Source of the DNA: Schistosoma mansoni
Taxonomy: Eukaryota; Platyhelminthes; Trematoda; Strigeidida; Schistosomatidae
Length of the DNA stretch: 64,000 nucleotides
NCBI RefSeq assembly: GCF_000237925.1
Contig: NC_031502.1
Span: 5,747,443-5,811,442 of the forward strand
Reading direction: 5' to 3'
This document shows, piece by piece, positions 37,133 through 48,951 of this stretch. The translations under genes were made by a program, and so were the position numbers. How positions within the stretch are numbered: position 1 is the stretch's first letter; each line of letters opens with the position of its first letter. The notes beneath the pieces are model-generated. The model was not told the origin of the DNA and ran no database searches. It was given only the letters and a program-made list of their open reading frames with translations.

Positions 37133-40100
37133 CTACAAGTGTACTATAAGTGTAGGAGCCGTATCGTTCGAATGTGCCGAAGGAAATTCGACGTAGCTAG
37201 GGTCTCCTTCTAAGTACGCTGCTTTTAGGCGATCGATACTGATGCTATCGTTCGTGCCGTTCTTATCGACTATATCGTACTTAGGTTCGCGTTGAAGAAC
37301 TTTGAAGGGTCCTTCGTATGCTGATTCGAGAGGTCATCGATGTGAGTCTTGACGAACGAAGACGTGTGTACTATGTCGTAAGTTAGGTTGAACGAAAACA
37401 TCAGTTGATTGAGGTGGAGTGTGAGCAGGTTTAACTGAACGCATTGCGTTTGTGGGCCTGCTCGTGTAAGAGTTCAGATCCATGTTCAAGGAAGAAGACG
37501 AAGGATCCACGAATTCTCCTGGGAGTCGGAGTGTCGTTCCATAAACGAGTTGAGATGCCGTGTATCCAATGTCAGCTTTCACTGCATTGCGGATACCTAG
37601 CAAGACGAGTGGAAGAGCGTCTGTCCACTGTGAAACGTTTGCAGCTGATAATGAAGCTTTTAGTTGTCGATGAAAATGTTCTACCAACCCGTTTGCTTGT
37701 GGGTGGTAGGCGGTCGTTCGGAAGCGCGTGATTCCTAATAGTGAGGTCAGACAACGGAAAAGTCCAGAGTCGAACTGGCGTCCGCGGTCTGTAGTGATGG
37801 TTGAAGGGCAGCCTAAATTTGCCACCCATCGTTCGACGAAAGCGCGAGCCACAGTTTCAGCAGTAATGTCCTTAATAGTTACTGCTTCTAGCCATCGAGA
37901 GAAACGGACTACGCATGTTAAGAGATATGAGTATCCGTTTGAATCGGGTAAAGGTCCTACCAAATTTAGATGAACGTGGTCGAAACGAGCGTCAGGGGTT
38001 TTGAAAAAGCCTAAGGGACATTTGTTGTGTCTGATTACCTTAGATTTCTGACAGCTTACACAGGAGCGTGCCCACTCCCTTACGTCTTTATTCATGCCAG
38101 GCCATCAAAACCGTTCGGCTATAAGCTTGATGGATGCACGAACACCTTGATGAGAAAGATTGCGCAACGTATTGAAGTCGTTGCGTCGATAATGTTTTGG
38201 TACTATTGGACGATCCCTACCTGTAGATGTGTCACAAAGTAAGGTTTCCCTACCTGTTCCCATCCGCCTAATACTTAGTTTAAGAGTTGTAGAGGATAAC
38301 TCATGCTGAAGATCAATGTCTTCTTTTTGAAGCTGAGCGAGTTTAAGAAGGTCGATTCCTTGGAAACTGTTCAAGGAACTTATTCGAGACAAGGCGTCTG
38401 CGACTACATTGTTAGCTCCAGAAATGTGTTGTATATCTGAAGTAAACTGCGAAATGTAGTCGAGTTGTCGAGACTCTCGCGGTGAGTACTTGTCTGAAGA
38501 TGAACTTAAAGAGAAGGTAAGATGTTTGTGATCGGTATAGAGCGTGAATTCTCTTCCTTCTATGGAATGTTGGAAATGCCGTACAGCACAATACATAGCT
38601 AGGAGTTCCCTACCGAACGTGCTGTACCTAGATTCCGCGTCTAGCAACCGTCTGGAGAAAAATCCTAAAGGTTGCCACGTGTTGTTAACCCATTGTTGTA
38701 GGACTCCTCCGATTGCTGAGTCGGATGCGTCTACGGCGATACTAATGGGCGCTTGAGTGTCCTGATGAGCAAGCAGGGTTGCCTTAGCGATGTGTTCCTT
38801 AACTGTGGAGAATGCTTTTCGCGCGATGTCATCTAGATTAATTGATTTCGTATTTCCACGAAGTTGGTCGGTTAACGGTTTCATAAGGGATGCGCGATTT
38901 GATATGAACCGTCTGTAGAAACTTACGAGGCCGTTAGAAGTTCGCAAATGCCTAATGGTTTTCGGTTCTGAGTAATCCAGAATGGCCGCCACTTTGCTTC
39001 TAAGGGGTCGGATGCCTTGAGCATCAGTGGTGTGTCCTAAGAAGTCTAAGGAGTTGGTTCCGATTTGGCATTTCTGTATGTTGACAGTAATACCATGCCT
39101 TTGTAGTCGTTCGAAAACAATGTGCAGATGTTGGAGATGTGATTCTCTGTCCGGACTTGCTATTAGACAGTCATCAACATACGCATGTACGAAGTTGAGA
39201 CCTCGGAATACGTCGTCTATAAACCTTTGGAAGGTTTGAGCCACATTTCTTAAGACGAAAGGCATTCGTAAAAATTCGTTGAGGCCGAAAGGAGTTATAA
39301 TGGCGGTTTTCGGTATGTCGTCGGTTGCCATCGGTATTTGGTTGTAAGCCTTAACTAAGTCGATTTCCGAAAAGACAGTTGTACCTTTCAAGGTAGCTGT
39401 CAAATCGTGAATGTGAGGCAACGGGTAACGATCGGGAATGGTTTTAGCATTCAGACGCCGATAATCACCAGTTGGCCGCCAATCATTGCTGTCCTTTTTA
39501 GGGACCATGTGTAATGGGGATGACCATGGACTATTTGATGGTCGAATTATCCCTAAGTCTATCATGTGGTCGAATTCATTTTTAGCCAACCTAAGCTTCT
39601 CGGGAGCCAGTCGGCGTGCTTTTGAGAATACAGGTGGTCCTGTAGTCGAGATGTGATGTGCAACATTGCTGGTTACACAGGGCGATTTCTGTTGCAGTTG
39701 ATATATCCCGGGGTATTTGTCGAGTAATGATTGATATAGGGGGTCTATGGTGTGCTTAATTGTGACTGGGGATAATCTGCAACCAGAAAAAGGAGTTACG
39801 CAAACGGATAACTTAGTGTTTCCGTCTATTAACTTTCGTGAGCGTGTGCCGATGAGTAGATTGTGGTATTGTAACAGGTCTATACCAATGATTGGCATAG
39901 AGACATCTGCAACAACGAAAATCCAGTGAATGGGTTTGCGTAAACCTACGTTAAGGTATACGTACCTTTTACCATACGTAGTAATCGGCTTTCCGTTTGC
40001 CGCCTGTAAACTTGAAACAGACTCGTTAAGTCTGTCGTTGGGATTTGCTGGAAGAACGCTAACTTCTGCGCCAGTGTCGACGAGGTAAAGAACTTTCGGT

Positions 40101-40183
40101 GTCACGTCCGTGACGTATAACAGACGGCTGTGTTCGCCAGCCACGGTTGCCGTTAACGCGTGCGGACTTGGAAGTTTCCCCAA
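37133..40183 (-). pseudogene. pol (protease, RT, RNase H, integrase), broken by stops
   Basis: Domains in order: aspartic protease ([16 protein letters not shown] at 40067-40078), reverse transcriptase ([15 protein letters not shown] intact at 39170-39181), RNase H ([17 protein letters not shown]) and integrase (CVSC finger half, TTDRGRQFDS, HPQANGLVEHFHRQLK). One frame runs 40183-37133 apart from TGA stops at 38105-38107, inside the integrase N-terminal region, and at 37334-37336, before its C-terminal tail. The first catalytic Asp of integrase is replaced by Asn (37964-37966), the finger seems to have lost its first His, and RT has Val in place of Gly in the PFGLxN motif. The enzyme set is thus incomplete. 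Pol starts in the -1 frame relative to gag. Confidence 0.92.
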
Positions 40184-40974
40184 GTCTTCTTCGTGTCGGT
40201 TGCCTTAGAGATGGGGTAATTGCAGGGCTTCCTGCAATTTCTAGAAGATTTTCCATACTGATTATGATACCAGCACCAGTCAGGATTATCCGTCTCTCGT
40301 GGTTGAGAGACAGATCGTCTACGTGAGACACTTCTACGCGGGGTTTTTGGCCGACTACGGTCATTACAGAATTTAAGATATCGTGCAAGCGTGTGACATA
40401 GTTCGGCTATGTCAGTCGGGGTCGATTGAGGTTTTTCCTTGGCGGAAAAAACCTCGGCGCTAGTCGATTTCGTTATTTCTAAGATTCGATCGGCAGATGC
40501 AGCGAGTTTGTCTACGGCGTTGTTTCGAAACGAGACGAGCACTGCCTGCACCTGTTTCGGGAGTTTAGATAAGAAAAGCTGTTTAAATAGGCCATCGTCG
40601 AACGTTCGTTGACCTATGATTTTTCTCATCCTTAACAACATGTCCGTCGCGGAACCATGTTTCAGGTCGATACTGTTAAGTAGTTGGTCTAACCGTTGTC
40701 GATCAGTTAGATCTCCGCGTCTTAGAATCGACCGTTTGAGAGTTTCGTAAGGTTCCGGAACATCACTAGTAAACATACTAGGTGTTACGTACCTGTTAAA
40801 ATCGCGCGGCAACGCGAGGGATCGTGAGTGTGAGTCTGTAATGCCGTGGCCGTTAAAGTCGGCTTCTGCGTAGCAGAAACAGGACTCGATATTATCAGGC
40901 CAGAAGGGAGTTAATTTAATCTATTGCGGGGGAGTAGCCCTTAACTTGAATACTTTAGGTGACCGTTCCGTCAT
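40153..40974 (-). pseudogene. gag with CsRn1-type CHCC finger, early stop
   Basis: Starts at ATG 40974-40972, with an in-frame TAG at codon 18 (40921-40923); the frame is then open to 40153. The middle part (LLRMRKIIGQRTFDDGLF, LFLSKLPKQVQAVL) is the capsid homology typical of this clade. Near the end a basic Arg/Ser-rich stretch precedes the finger CWYHNQYGKSSRNCRKPC, a C-x2-H-x9-C-x3-C form instead of the usual CCHC knuckle. It overlaps pol by about 30 bases. Confidence 0.88.
40174..40180 (-). promoter_or_regulatory. -1 frameshift slippery heptamer at the gag/pol junction
   Basis: On the coding strand the bases are G GGA AAC in the gag frame, a canonical X XXY YYZ slip site, placed in the gag/pol overlap. 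Slipping by -1 enters the pol frame directly. The downstream pseudoknot or stem was not worked out. Confidence 0.75.
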
Positions 40975-41132
40975 AGTAATATAAAGAACGAAATATATTT
41001 AATTAAAATATATCCGGAAAAACTCGAGAAAAAAAGGTTTATCACGATATATAAAAATCAAATAAAGAATAACGATGAATAATAATATTCCAAAAAGGAA
41101 CAGACTCACAGTTTATTGGCTTGGTGTGCCAG

Positions 41133-41150
41133 ATCACGTCAGGATCACCA
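41133..41150 (-). other. Primer-binding site, tRNA-Trp type
   Basis: The coding strand reads TGGTGATCCTGACGTGAT, one base after the LTR's terminal CA. It matches the complement of the 3' end of tRNA-Trp except for transitions, which is the hallmark primer of the CsRn1 clade. Confidence 0.85.
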
Positions 41151-41151
41151 C

Positions 41152-41479
41152 TGAAGACACGACTAGTATTTTGATTTTACAACCTGCTACCAGTAGCACC
41201 TTCTATATGCGAAGCTTTTCCCCGACCAATGGAAATCAGAAGTCAGACGAGAAGAGGTAGGAAAGATATATTTGATACGTTATCAATATATCGAGGAGCG
41301 TTTGTTCTAAGCTGGCTAGTGAACGTGGGAGCTGTGTCCCACACTGAGTCGAAACGTGATCTGGTACGGATGCATGACCGAAAGCCTTCAGTTAAACAAG
41401 TCCACTTAAACAACGTGGTCAGCATCCAATGTCGAACACTCAATGAGCTATTGATTTTGGGGAATTATTTACAGCTACA
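41152..41479 (-). repeat. 5' LTR of the Gypsy element
   Basis: 328 bases, with only three differences seen against the 3' LTR, all within 20 bases of the U5 end. It would carry the element's promoter. Confidence 0.92.
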
Positions 41480-41529
41480 AGGTGTTACTGGTTTATAGTT
41501 GTAAAACTAGAATATCAGTCGTATCTTCA
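41480..41529 (+). mobile_element. Older solo LTR, second part
   Basis: After the AGGT duplication the sequence resumes the interrupted LTR (GTTACTGGTTTATAGTTGTA through CGTATCTTCA) and ends at CA. Unrelated sequence follows, with no primer site. Confidence 0.8.
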
Positions 41530-42849
41530 GCATACACCCCTAGTACCTTTAAACTGCATTGGTCGTTTATTTAGGGCTTTGAAGGGAGTTGAGTACCTTG
41601 CTCTTCTTTGAACGCGATACCAGAAGTTAACGTGAATCTTGTTTTGAGTGGCTGTGATGGTCTGATGTAGTTATTCCTAACTATAAATCACTCTTAAGAG
41701 ATGTACAATCTGCATTTAAATGAGTCCAGGAACTCAACTGTAAATGTGACGTATTAAAGAATGCCTACACGAGAGCAGGAAGAAGACACGAGTACATCAT
41801 TCAATTTTTTACAAACGCGCCACGGGTTTATCATATACATCGAGTTCATTTAGAAGACAAACTATTTTTCTTTGCTAAACTTGACTTAAGCAGAGATTGA
41901 TAGACTTGTAGCAGTATTGGTTCTTAACCATACTATCTCTGAAGCTGGACATATGATTACTGGGCAGATCGCCATTCAACATATAATATTTAGAGAAGGT
42001 CAACAATGGTGATTGTTGAAACTATTGACCACAGTCATGTTGGCGTTATCACTCAATGTAACCTCTAGCTTTTGTATCGAATATATCATACTCCTCCTAG
42101 TCCGAATGTGTTCTTCATACTGGTAATTGTCACGATAGGTTGGGTCAGTGTGGACTGTGATGTGACCTCCACATAAGATCTTCTGGATTAGGTAGTCACA
42201 TCACAGCAAAACTACATTTTTAGTATTAGACCTCAGTATACATACTCGAATGCGACTCACTAACTCATTTAAATAAGTTGAATTAATGGCTTTTCTTCAT
42301 AACACCAAACACTGGTATTAAATCAAAGGGGGAAAGCGATGTCAAAATCCATCCAATGTATGTAGCATAATAATTAGTAGTGGTAGAATTGTTTTGATAA
42401 CTAAGAATTACGAAATTAAGTTCCATAGAACCAGTTGAATACAAGTGAACGTATGGTATTTCTAATTCTTAATAGACCTGCAAATAAGATCAAAAAAATT
42501 ATCAGTTAGTACAAATAACACAATCATCACAGCACTAATGAAAATCCAGATTTCTTTTGTCCAGTTTAGGGATTGTGCATTGTTAACAATTGATAAAAAT
42601 CTTCAATCAACTCAGTAAGCGAGCACAGAGGGGAGTGAATGAGCGTAAGAATAGAGGGCAAAGAAAAATGAATCAGAGAAGGCATGTGGGTCAAACCAAT
42701 TTAATCAATCGTCACTCAGTATTTGTAGTCGGACGAAAATAAGTTACAGGCATGTGATGAGTAAATTAAGAAACACACACATACACTTACATGAAAACGG
42801 TCAAGGTTGATACGCGAATGATTAACAAGGTCAAGATGTGACTCAAGAA
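41530..42849. other. Intergenic, nothing recognised
   Basis: No exon, LTR or SINE identified. It may contain the 3' LTR of the decayed Gypsy copy that follows, but no paired LTR was found. Confidence 0.35.
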
Positions 42850-45735
42850 GAATGAAAAAATGAGCCTGTCCGGAAGCTAGAATAAGCCATGTGGACTTGA
42901 CGTGACGACCAACACTACATACTTGGTTCATTGGTATCGACAATTCGAACCATAGATTTTCCAGCGCTGTTCATCACAATCCTCGTGGCTGATGAAAGAT
43001 CATTTTCAAGATAATGCGTAACTCTTATGGACACTAAACACCCCATATTCCAACAGTCAATCCATGTCTGTATTCATTTAGGAGTCTCGTTTGTTGTAGA
43101 ATGTTCACTTTTCCTACATTTCAGCAGAAGTGTTGACTCAAAAATGGAATTAATAGCAGTTTTTAGTATCGTAACGGAATTTTCTGCATGACCATTAGGA
43201 CAACGATTCTACGGGCAGCGGACAGAAATTTACGCTTTATACAATTGAACAAGATAGTAACTGCAACTCAAGCTAGGTGAGAGCCATTATCAGCCACTAA
43301 GCCATGAGGACCTCCTCCCGACTGAACACTTTACCCAATGCCCAGATTGTTATGTCCGAATTAGGGGAAGTTATGAAAAAACCTCAGGTCACTTAGAAAG
43401 CATCAGTGACGGCATGTAGATAGGAATTATCAAAAAGTGGATCAAAACAGTCTGCATGAATTCTCTGTCACGCTTCAAACGATATTAGCCATAGACTGAA
43501 TTTTGAAAGGTTGATTTTCCGAATCATGACATCTTCAACAACTGCTTGCTGCTTAATTTGTATCTACATCTATCTCTGACCACCAACATGTGAGTCTTGT
43601 CGAGAATTCCAAACCTAAATGTTCTCTATGAATACTTAGAAGTACGAACTTACGTAGTGAAGAAGGAATGAAATTGTGATTATTTAAGCACCAAATACCA
43701 TTAGATTTAGTGGAAAACTCATTTCGTCGCGAAAAATAGACAAGAAATCCACGTTTGAGATTAGAATTTCAGTCTTTTCGTATAACTTTGAGTTCACATT
43801 CAAAGTATCGACAAATTTCTCTGGTGATACTTGGGCATATCACTAGTAACTGTTGCACCAACAAACGATCTGCAGTGTTAGCAGGTTTAGTTTTAATAAT
43901 TGCTGAGATATTTAGTCAACAAATGGAATTTATTTTGCACTTCTGTGCTGAATCACATGGCTATAGACACTCAAAATAATACTTCATTGTTGAACCATAG
44001 CAGCCGATGAACGTGCTGGGTAATTTTTAGGATGATAAATCAACTTTGAAGCCTTGGTTAGTGTCTTTCAAAATAAGTATTTAGAAAGTCCTTTGATGGC
44101 CTAGAACATAGCTAATGTTTCTCACTGAGTTTGTGAATGACCTTGTTTGGCAACTATAAGTTTACCTGGAACACATATTACTGGTCTATCTCCCTGCTCC
44201 AAAGCTGCACCAATAATCACAGAAGCTCATCAGCAATGAGAACGGAATGCACACTAGGGGAGCAAGTTTGAAGAGCGGCATCTATTTGCGTGACCGAGTG
44301 CCTTTCAGCTGTGAGTACAGTAAAGAAAATGCGGTCAACTTCAAATATAGAAAACCTACAAAGCTGTTGATTTTGGGGATTTATTTACCGGGAAAAATCG
44401 TTCGTTTTTTTCAGAATGACTGAATCACTTTTTACTTGAAGTTCTTTAGTCTAATTCCTCATCTCCAAACTACGATTATCGCATGCAGGTATCTGTTTTC
44501 AAGCAAAACATCAGAATGTTTCTTATAAACTAATAAAAGCAATTCCACTATAAGCCTTCTCAAATTTATTAAAATCACTATTAGCGGTCCTGTTTCACCA
44601 ACTAAAGACTCTCAAGTCATATGTGATGACATATCATCTCTAACTACTGATTCACAGCATTCTCATATAAGCAGTTTGTTTCCAGTAATCCACAATAATG
44701 AGGCTTCAGTGAGTTGAACTACAACGTTAGGATCGAAAGGATTTATGTTCTTGTTTTAAATCATGGACTTTATAGTGCCTACATGAACAATAAAGTACTG
44801 GAGTGAATCATGGGGGGAACATAACCTCCTCTGAATATGAAAATTCACTTTCGAAACCATGTATTAGGATAAATGATCAGCAAAAGCATTCAATTAAGTA
44901 AAATCCGAATTAAAATGATTGTCTTCCTCAGTAGCGAAATGGATAGTAGTGTGACGAACTGACTTCAGGTATCTTATTTGAATACACTCGGAGCACATAT
45001 CATGAATAAATACACATGAAGTACTTGAATGAGAACGTCTACATGACAAACACTTACAGAACCTGTACTAGCACTTGTTTACTGCTTTGCAATTTTCCAT
45101 TGAATTGTTTCCCATATTTTCACGAGAACGAGATTTTCGGTAATAAACGCCTATCCGTTTGGCTCTACGTAAGAGTCAGATAAAAACAAATAAGTTACGT
45201 TTTGGAATCCCTTATGTCCTGAAAAACAGTTTCCCGCACTGCCTTAAGTTCTGGCATCTTTGGATAAACAATCCGGCATTGATATAAGTCGTATTTCCAG
45301 ATTCGGCATTTTAATTCCTGCACTTAGTCGACCACGCATTCGGTCATCAAGTTGATCACTGAAATCTCTTTTGGCAGCTTGTTTCTGAAATTCGATCATA
45401 AACTATCTAAGCTTCAGATTATTCTGATTAACGGTTGTATGATATTTTGCCTCTTTACAGTATTCAAATTTTACATACTTTACATGAATTATTAGTAGTT
45501 GCTTGGGAGTTTTGTAGGGAAGTGAAACAGATTTATCTGAAAACGCAAAATTATGTAGCAAGCTATTTGCATCCTTTCCTATTCATGTAAGTAAATGGGC
45601 TGTGGATTCGTCATACTTAGCATTTTTCATGGTCATACTCCAGATTTCAAACTTTACCATTTAATCGTAGACACCTTCCGGATTTGGATGTATATCTAAC
45701 TGTTCAATCAGAAACTTCATCGTGACGAAAATAAG
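42850..45735 (-). pseudogene. Heavily decayed Gypsy-type element (gag, RNase H, integrase remnants)
   Basis: Minus-strand translations in shifting frames give a recognisable series. Gag N-terminus near 45735-45600 (FLIEQLDIHPNPEGVYD); gag middle near 45400-45300 (DFSDQLDDRMRGRLSAGIKM); a zinc knuckle CLSCRRSHSSTSC at 45013-45052; RNase H near 44200-43950 (LEQGDRPVICVPGKLIVAKQ); integrase near 43470-43150 (RIHADC, FITSPNSDITIWALGKVFSR); integrase C-terminal part near 43110-42890 (ENDLSSATRIVMNSAGKSMV). Many stops and frameshifts interrupt it. Only about 550 bases separate the gag and RNase H remnants, so protease and most of RT are deleted. It is a different family from the neighbouring Boudicca-like element, since its Gag has an ordinary Cys/His knuckle. 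Confidence 0.65.
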
Positions 45736-48226
45736 ACGGTAGTCAAATCGACTTGCTAACTGAGAATTACTAGAACATTCCAACTTAAGTCGAATAGAAA
45801 TAGATGAATTCAAGTAGATGTACGATATTAAGAACGATATTTACAAAAATGAGTGCATTATACGTGAATGGATAATCTGGTCATCATGTTTCAAGGAGAG
45901 CCGATAAGTACGGTGTACAACTATTAAGAATTCAACAAAATGTACGTCCGTGCGTGAAATGAGGTCAATACAACAGTTGTCAAAACAAACGATAACATAT
46001 TCCAAATATGATTTGTGTAACGCATTATAAGCCTCATACTACCACCTTCACTTTTGTTTGTTGAACTGCTTTTGTCCCACTCTATTACTGATTATTATCA
46101 GTTTCATTATTATCAGTTACATTATAAAGACAAGAACTTTTCGTAAAATTTTCTAGCGTTTTGTAAAATAAACAAAGGCATTCCTAGAAGGCACTTTTTG
46201 TTAAACCGAAAAAGAACCTTTTTTCTGGTAGATCCCAAATCTATTCTTGATATGCTGATTGGTTTGATCAGCGATGTAATTAACCACGTATGCTAGTCTG
46301 AGACCCGTTAAATGGGCTAAAGCACTTAGAATACTAAACGATCATTTTAACGTTTAATCCCAGAACTACAAATTTCCACTTTATTCAGTTCTTAATAATG
46401 GAAAAAGTGGATTTCCAGAAGCCCTAGTTGGTGACGGCCATTAAATTGATGACCAATGAGAGTATTTTATAACTTGGAAGAATCTGTTAGATGATAGGTT
46501 ACGTTTAAATCTACTATGAGTGTGCGAAGAGCAGTAATGTTATCGCGGGACGAATATTGGGAAAGTTGAAACATTCGGAGATATCCTTCGGATTGTTAAT
46601 AATGTCATTTATATCTTTACTGTATCATTAGCAGACTTTATTGTCACATTTCTAAGTTCTCATTCTTGTGAGCCTTCAATGTACTTTTTGAATGTTGTTA
46701 TACGTAACAATCCCCTGGTTATCGCTATCTAATTGTGTTTTGTCAGCTTCGACCTATACCACTTATATTATAATTGTACTTGAAGTGCTACTTGGCTAGA
46801 CATTTTCAGCATATTCTCGAAGGAGTCTTGAGTAATAATCGAATTAGGGACATTAAAGGACTAGTCTGCCAATTACGAATGTTTTTTTTTGACTTGCCAC
46901 CAGGTTAGAAAGGGCCTTGAGGACCAACAGGCTCTAAGGCCTTGGTTTTCGCTCATTAGCCAGTGTACAAGTAGGTGAAATATGTCACCGGTCCGATTGG
47001 CAACATAGCATGCGGTATGGATCAGAAATCGCAAACCCTAAGAACTCTGCAGTGTCCTCGAAATATGAAAGGTAAAACACCTTCTGAGGAAAGTTTCGTC
47101 TTTAGAAAGCTATTTACTCTTTCATATGGTAACTTAAAACCAATTGTTATGTATCGTCATCATCTAGCCTTCTTCAGCATGTATGAAATTCCCCAAAAAG
47201 TCTATTCGTAAATTGAACAATGATGAGATGTTTTATCTTTCATCTGCAACCAAGTAGCTGCGAAGTTTGGTCAGCTACATAGTCAGAGTTGTCTCTGACT
47301 AACGTAAACACGTCAAAAATAGATAAAGAGCTTATCTAGATGGACTCGTGCTCTGTGTAAACTGTGAAGAACCTTTTGATTGTTTGAGTTGATGTTTTAG
47401 CTTTTTAGCCTCAACAGCTCAAACACATTCATTGAACATTATTTCGCCACAGAAAAAGGCTTGATCTATCTAATTTCGCTAAAGATTTATTCCTAGATTT
47501 ATGCAATAGTTTTACTACGCTATATACTTATATAAGACGGTAAATACTAGCTGAGAACTGATTTCATAGGAATACGGAACGAGTTCATTTCAAGATATGA
47601 CTAAAATCTTATATGTCTCTTTTTATTTTTCACATGTAGTAAATGAAAACTTAGGAATTAAAACCTTCGAAATTCTATATAAATTTGAAGCAGTTTATTA
47701 TAATACCAACTATATATGAGGAATGGCAAAATTATCGACGTGGCAATAAATAAAAAGACCAAACTTGAAGTTTTAAAAGTATTCGGACTTTTGAATTCAA
47801 CAACAAAGTTCATGATAATCATCTGAATACTAATAGTTGTATAATAATTGTAGAATATCCATCGTCGTTTGTCAGATTTAGTATAGTTCGATGACTAACA
47901 ATAATAATTAATTGATGGATGTTTACTTCAGATGAAATGGATTAGAATCTCAATTACCAGACTATTTCTTCTCCAAAAATTATTTCATAGAACTTGTTAT
48001 ACATTGTTTGACTAACAAAAATTATGTGAAACTAACTGTTTGCATATAATCGCAATCCAAAAAGAACGACTACAAGACAAATATACTTATAGCAACTATG
48101 TGGAAATTGCATTTGGTGAATACCTATATGTATAGTTTCAGCTCAACCTTCGACTTGTTAACAAGCTGACTCATCTTTTGATTTTAATGTTTCAAATAAT
48201 GTTTGATAAGGCGCTTATTATTACGA
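45736..48226. other. Intergenic, no gene seen
   Basis: No coding exon or named repeat. A short hyphenated inverted repeat (GGCCTTGAGG...CTCTAAGGCC) lies near 46913-46942. The 5' LTR of the decayed Gypsy element would be expected here but was not found. Confidence 0.35.
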
Positions 48227-48434
48227 AGCCCCAAAATGCCCTGGTACGACCGAGAGTGGGGAGAGTCCGCTCTCCCTCTCAAAATGCTCTCACATGGCCA
48301 CGCGTATATAGCCTCTGCCAGGAAAGTTCTACTCACTGTCTTCTCGTGGCAGGCGTGTTGTTTACGAAATTGAGAGGACGGAAAGCGCATGTTTAGCGCT
48401 TTGACCGGCTTGGTGGACACGGAAAGTCCACCGA
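48227..48434 (+). mobile_element. Interspersed repeat family R, copy 4 (cut by gap)
   Basis: The first ~208 bases of repeat R, from GCCCCAAAATGCCCTGGTAC to CGGAAAGTCCACCGA, then N. It lies at or beyond the 3' side of the arrestin-domain gene. Confidence 0.7.
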
Positions 48435-48634
48435 NNNNNNNNNNNNNNNNNNNNNNNNNNNNNNNNNNNNNNNNNNNNNNNNNNNNNNNNNNNNNNNNNN
48501 NNNNNNNNNNNNNNNNNNNNNNNNNNNNNNNNNNNNNNNNNNNNNNNNNNNNNNNNNNNNNNNNNNNNNNNNNNNNNNNNNNNNNNNNNNNNNNNNNNNN
48601 NNNNNNNNNNNNNNNNNNNNNNNNNNNNNNNNNN
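48435..48634. other. Assembly gap (200 N)
   Basis: Exactly 200 N. It removes the end of the last visible exon of the arrestin-domain gene. Confidence 0.95.
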
Positions 48635-48951
48635 ATCGTGAGGATTTATTGCCACGACTAATTTCATCATCATTATCGATAGTGGTAATTAGTGATACTG
48701 TCTTTGTTGCATTAGTAGTAGTTGTTGTTGTATTAGTACTTTTCATATCGTATTCCATCATTAATTCTTCTTCAATTAGTTTATGTACACGTTTAATACT
48801 ATGCAAATATTTATTAGTGTTATCAACATTTTGAATGGTAATTTCTCCTTTTTTAACTGATTCAAAATGTGGATTGGGAAGTGAATTATCAGTTAAATGA
48901 ATTAGACTTTGTTCACTTTCCGACACTGAAGACATAGCATCTGCTGCCAAT
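48635..48951 (-). CDS. ARRDC-like exon: extended tail, cut by gap
   Basis: Acceptor TTGAATCAG at 48952-48954, phase compatible with the preceding donor. Open for over 100 codons with coding-like composition (IKRVHKLIEEELMMEYDM) and a Thr-rich run, then lost in N. It could instead belong to an alternative isoform or another gene. Confidence 0.5.

Larger units (their letters stand above)
36158..41479 (-). mobile_element. Gypsy/CsRn1-clade (Boudicca-like) LTR retrotransposon
   Basis: A complete 5.3-kb element. Two 328-bp LTRs start TGTAGCTG and end TCTTCA on the coding strand, with a tRNA-Trp-type primer site, gag, pol and a polypurine tract. It is flanked by the 4-bp target duplication AGGT (36154-36157 and 41480-41483). 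CsRn1-clade traits are the tRNA-Trp primer and a Cys-His-Cys-Cys Gag finger. The host site is an older solo LTR of the same family, entered in reverse. I see only three differences between the LTRs (near 36164, 36169, 36177), so insertion is fairly recent, yet gag and pol contain stops and a lost integrase residue. The element is therefore not autonomous. Confidence 0.92.

Noticed and set aside
37444-39929. Several plus-strand frames of 60-95 codons opposite pol
   Set aside because: Antisense shadows of the minus-strand pol coding region.
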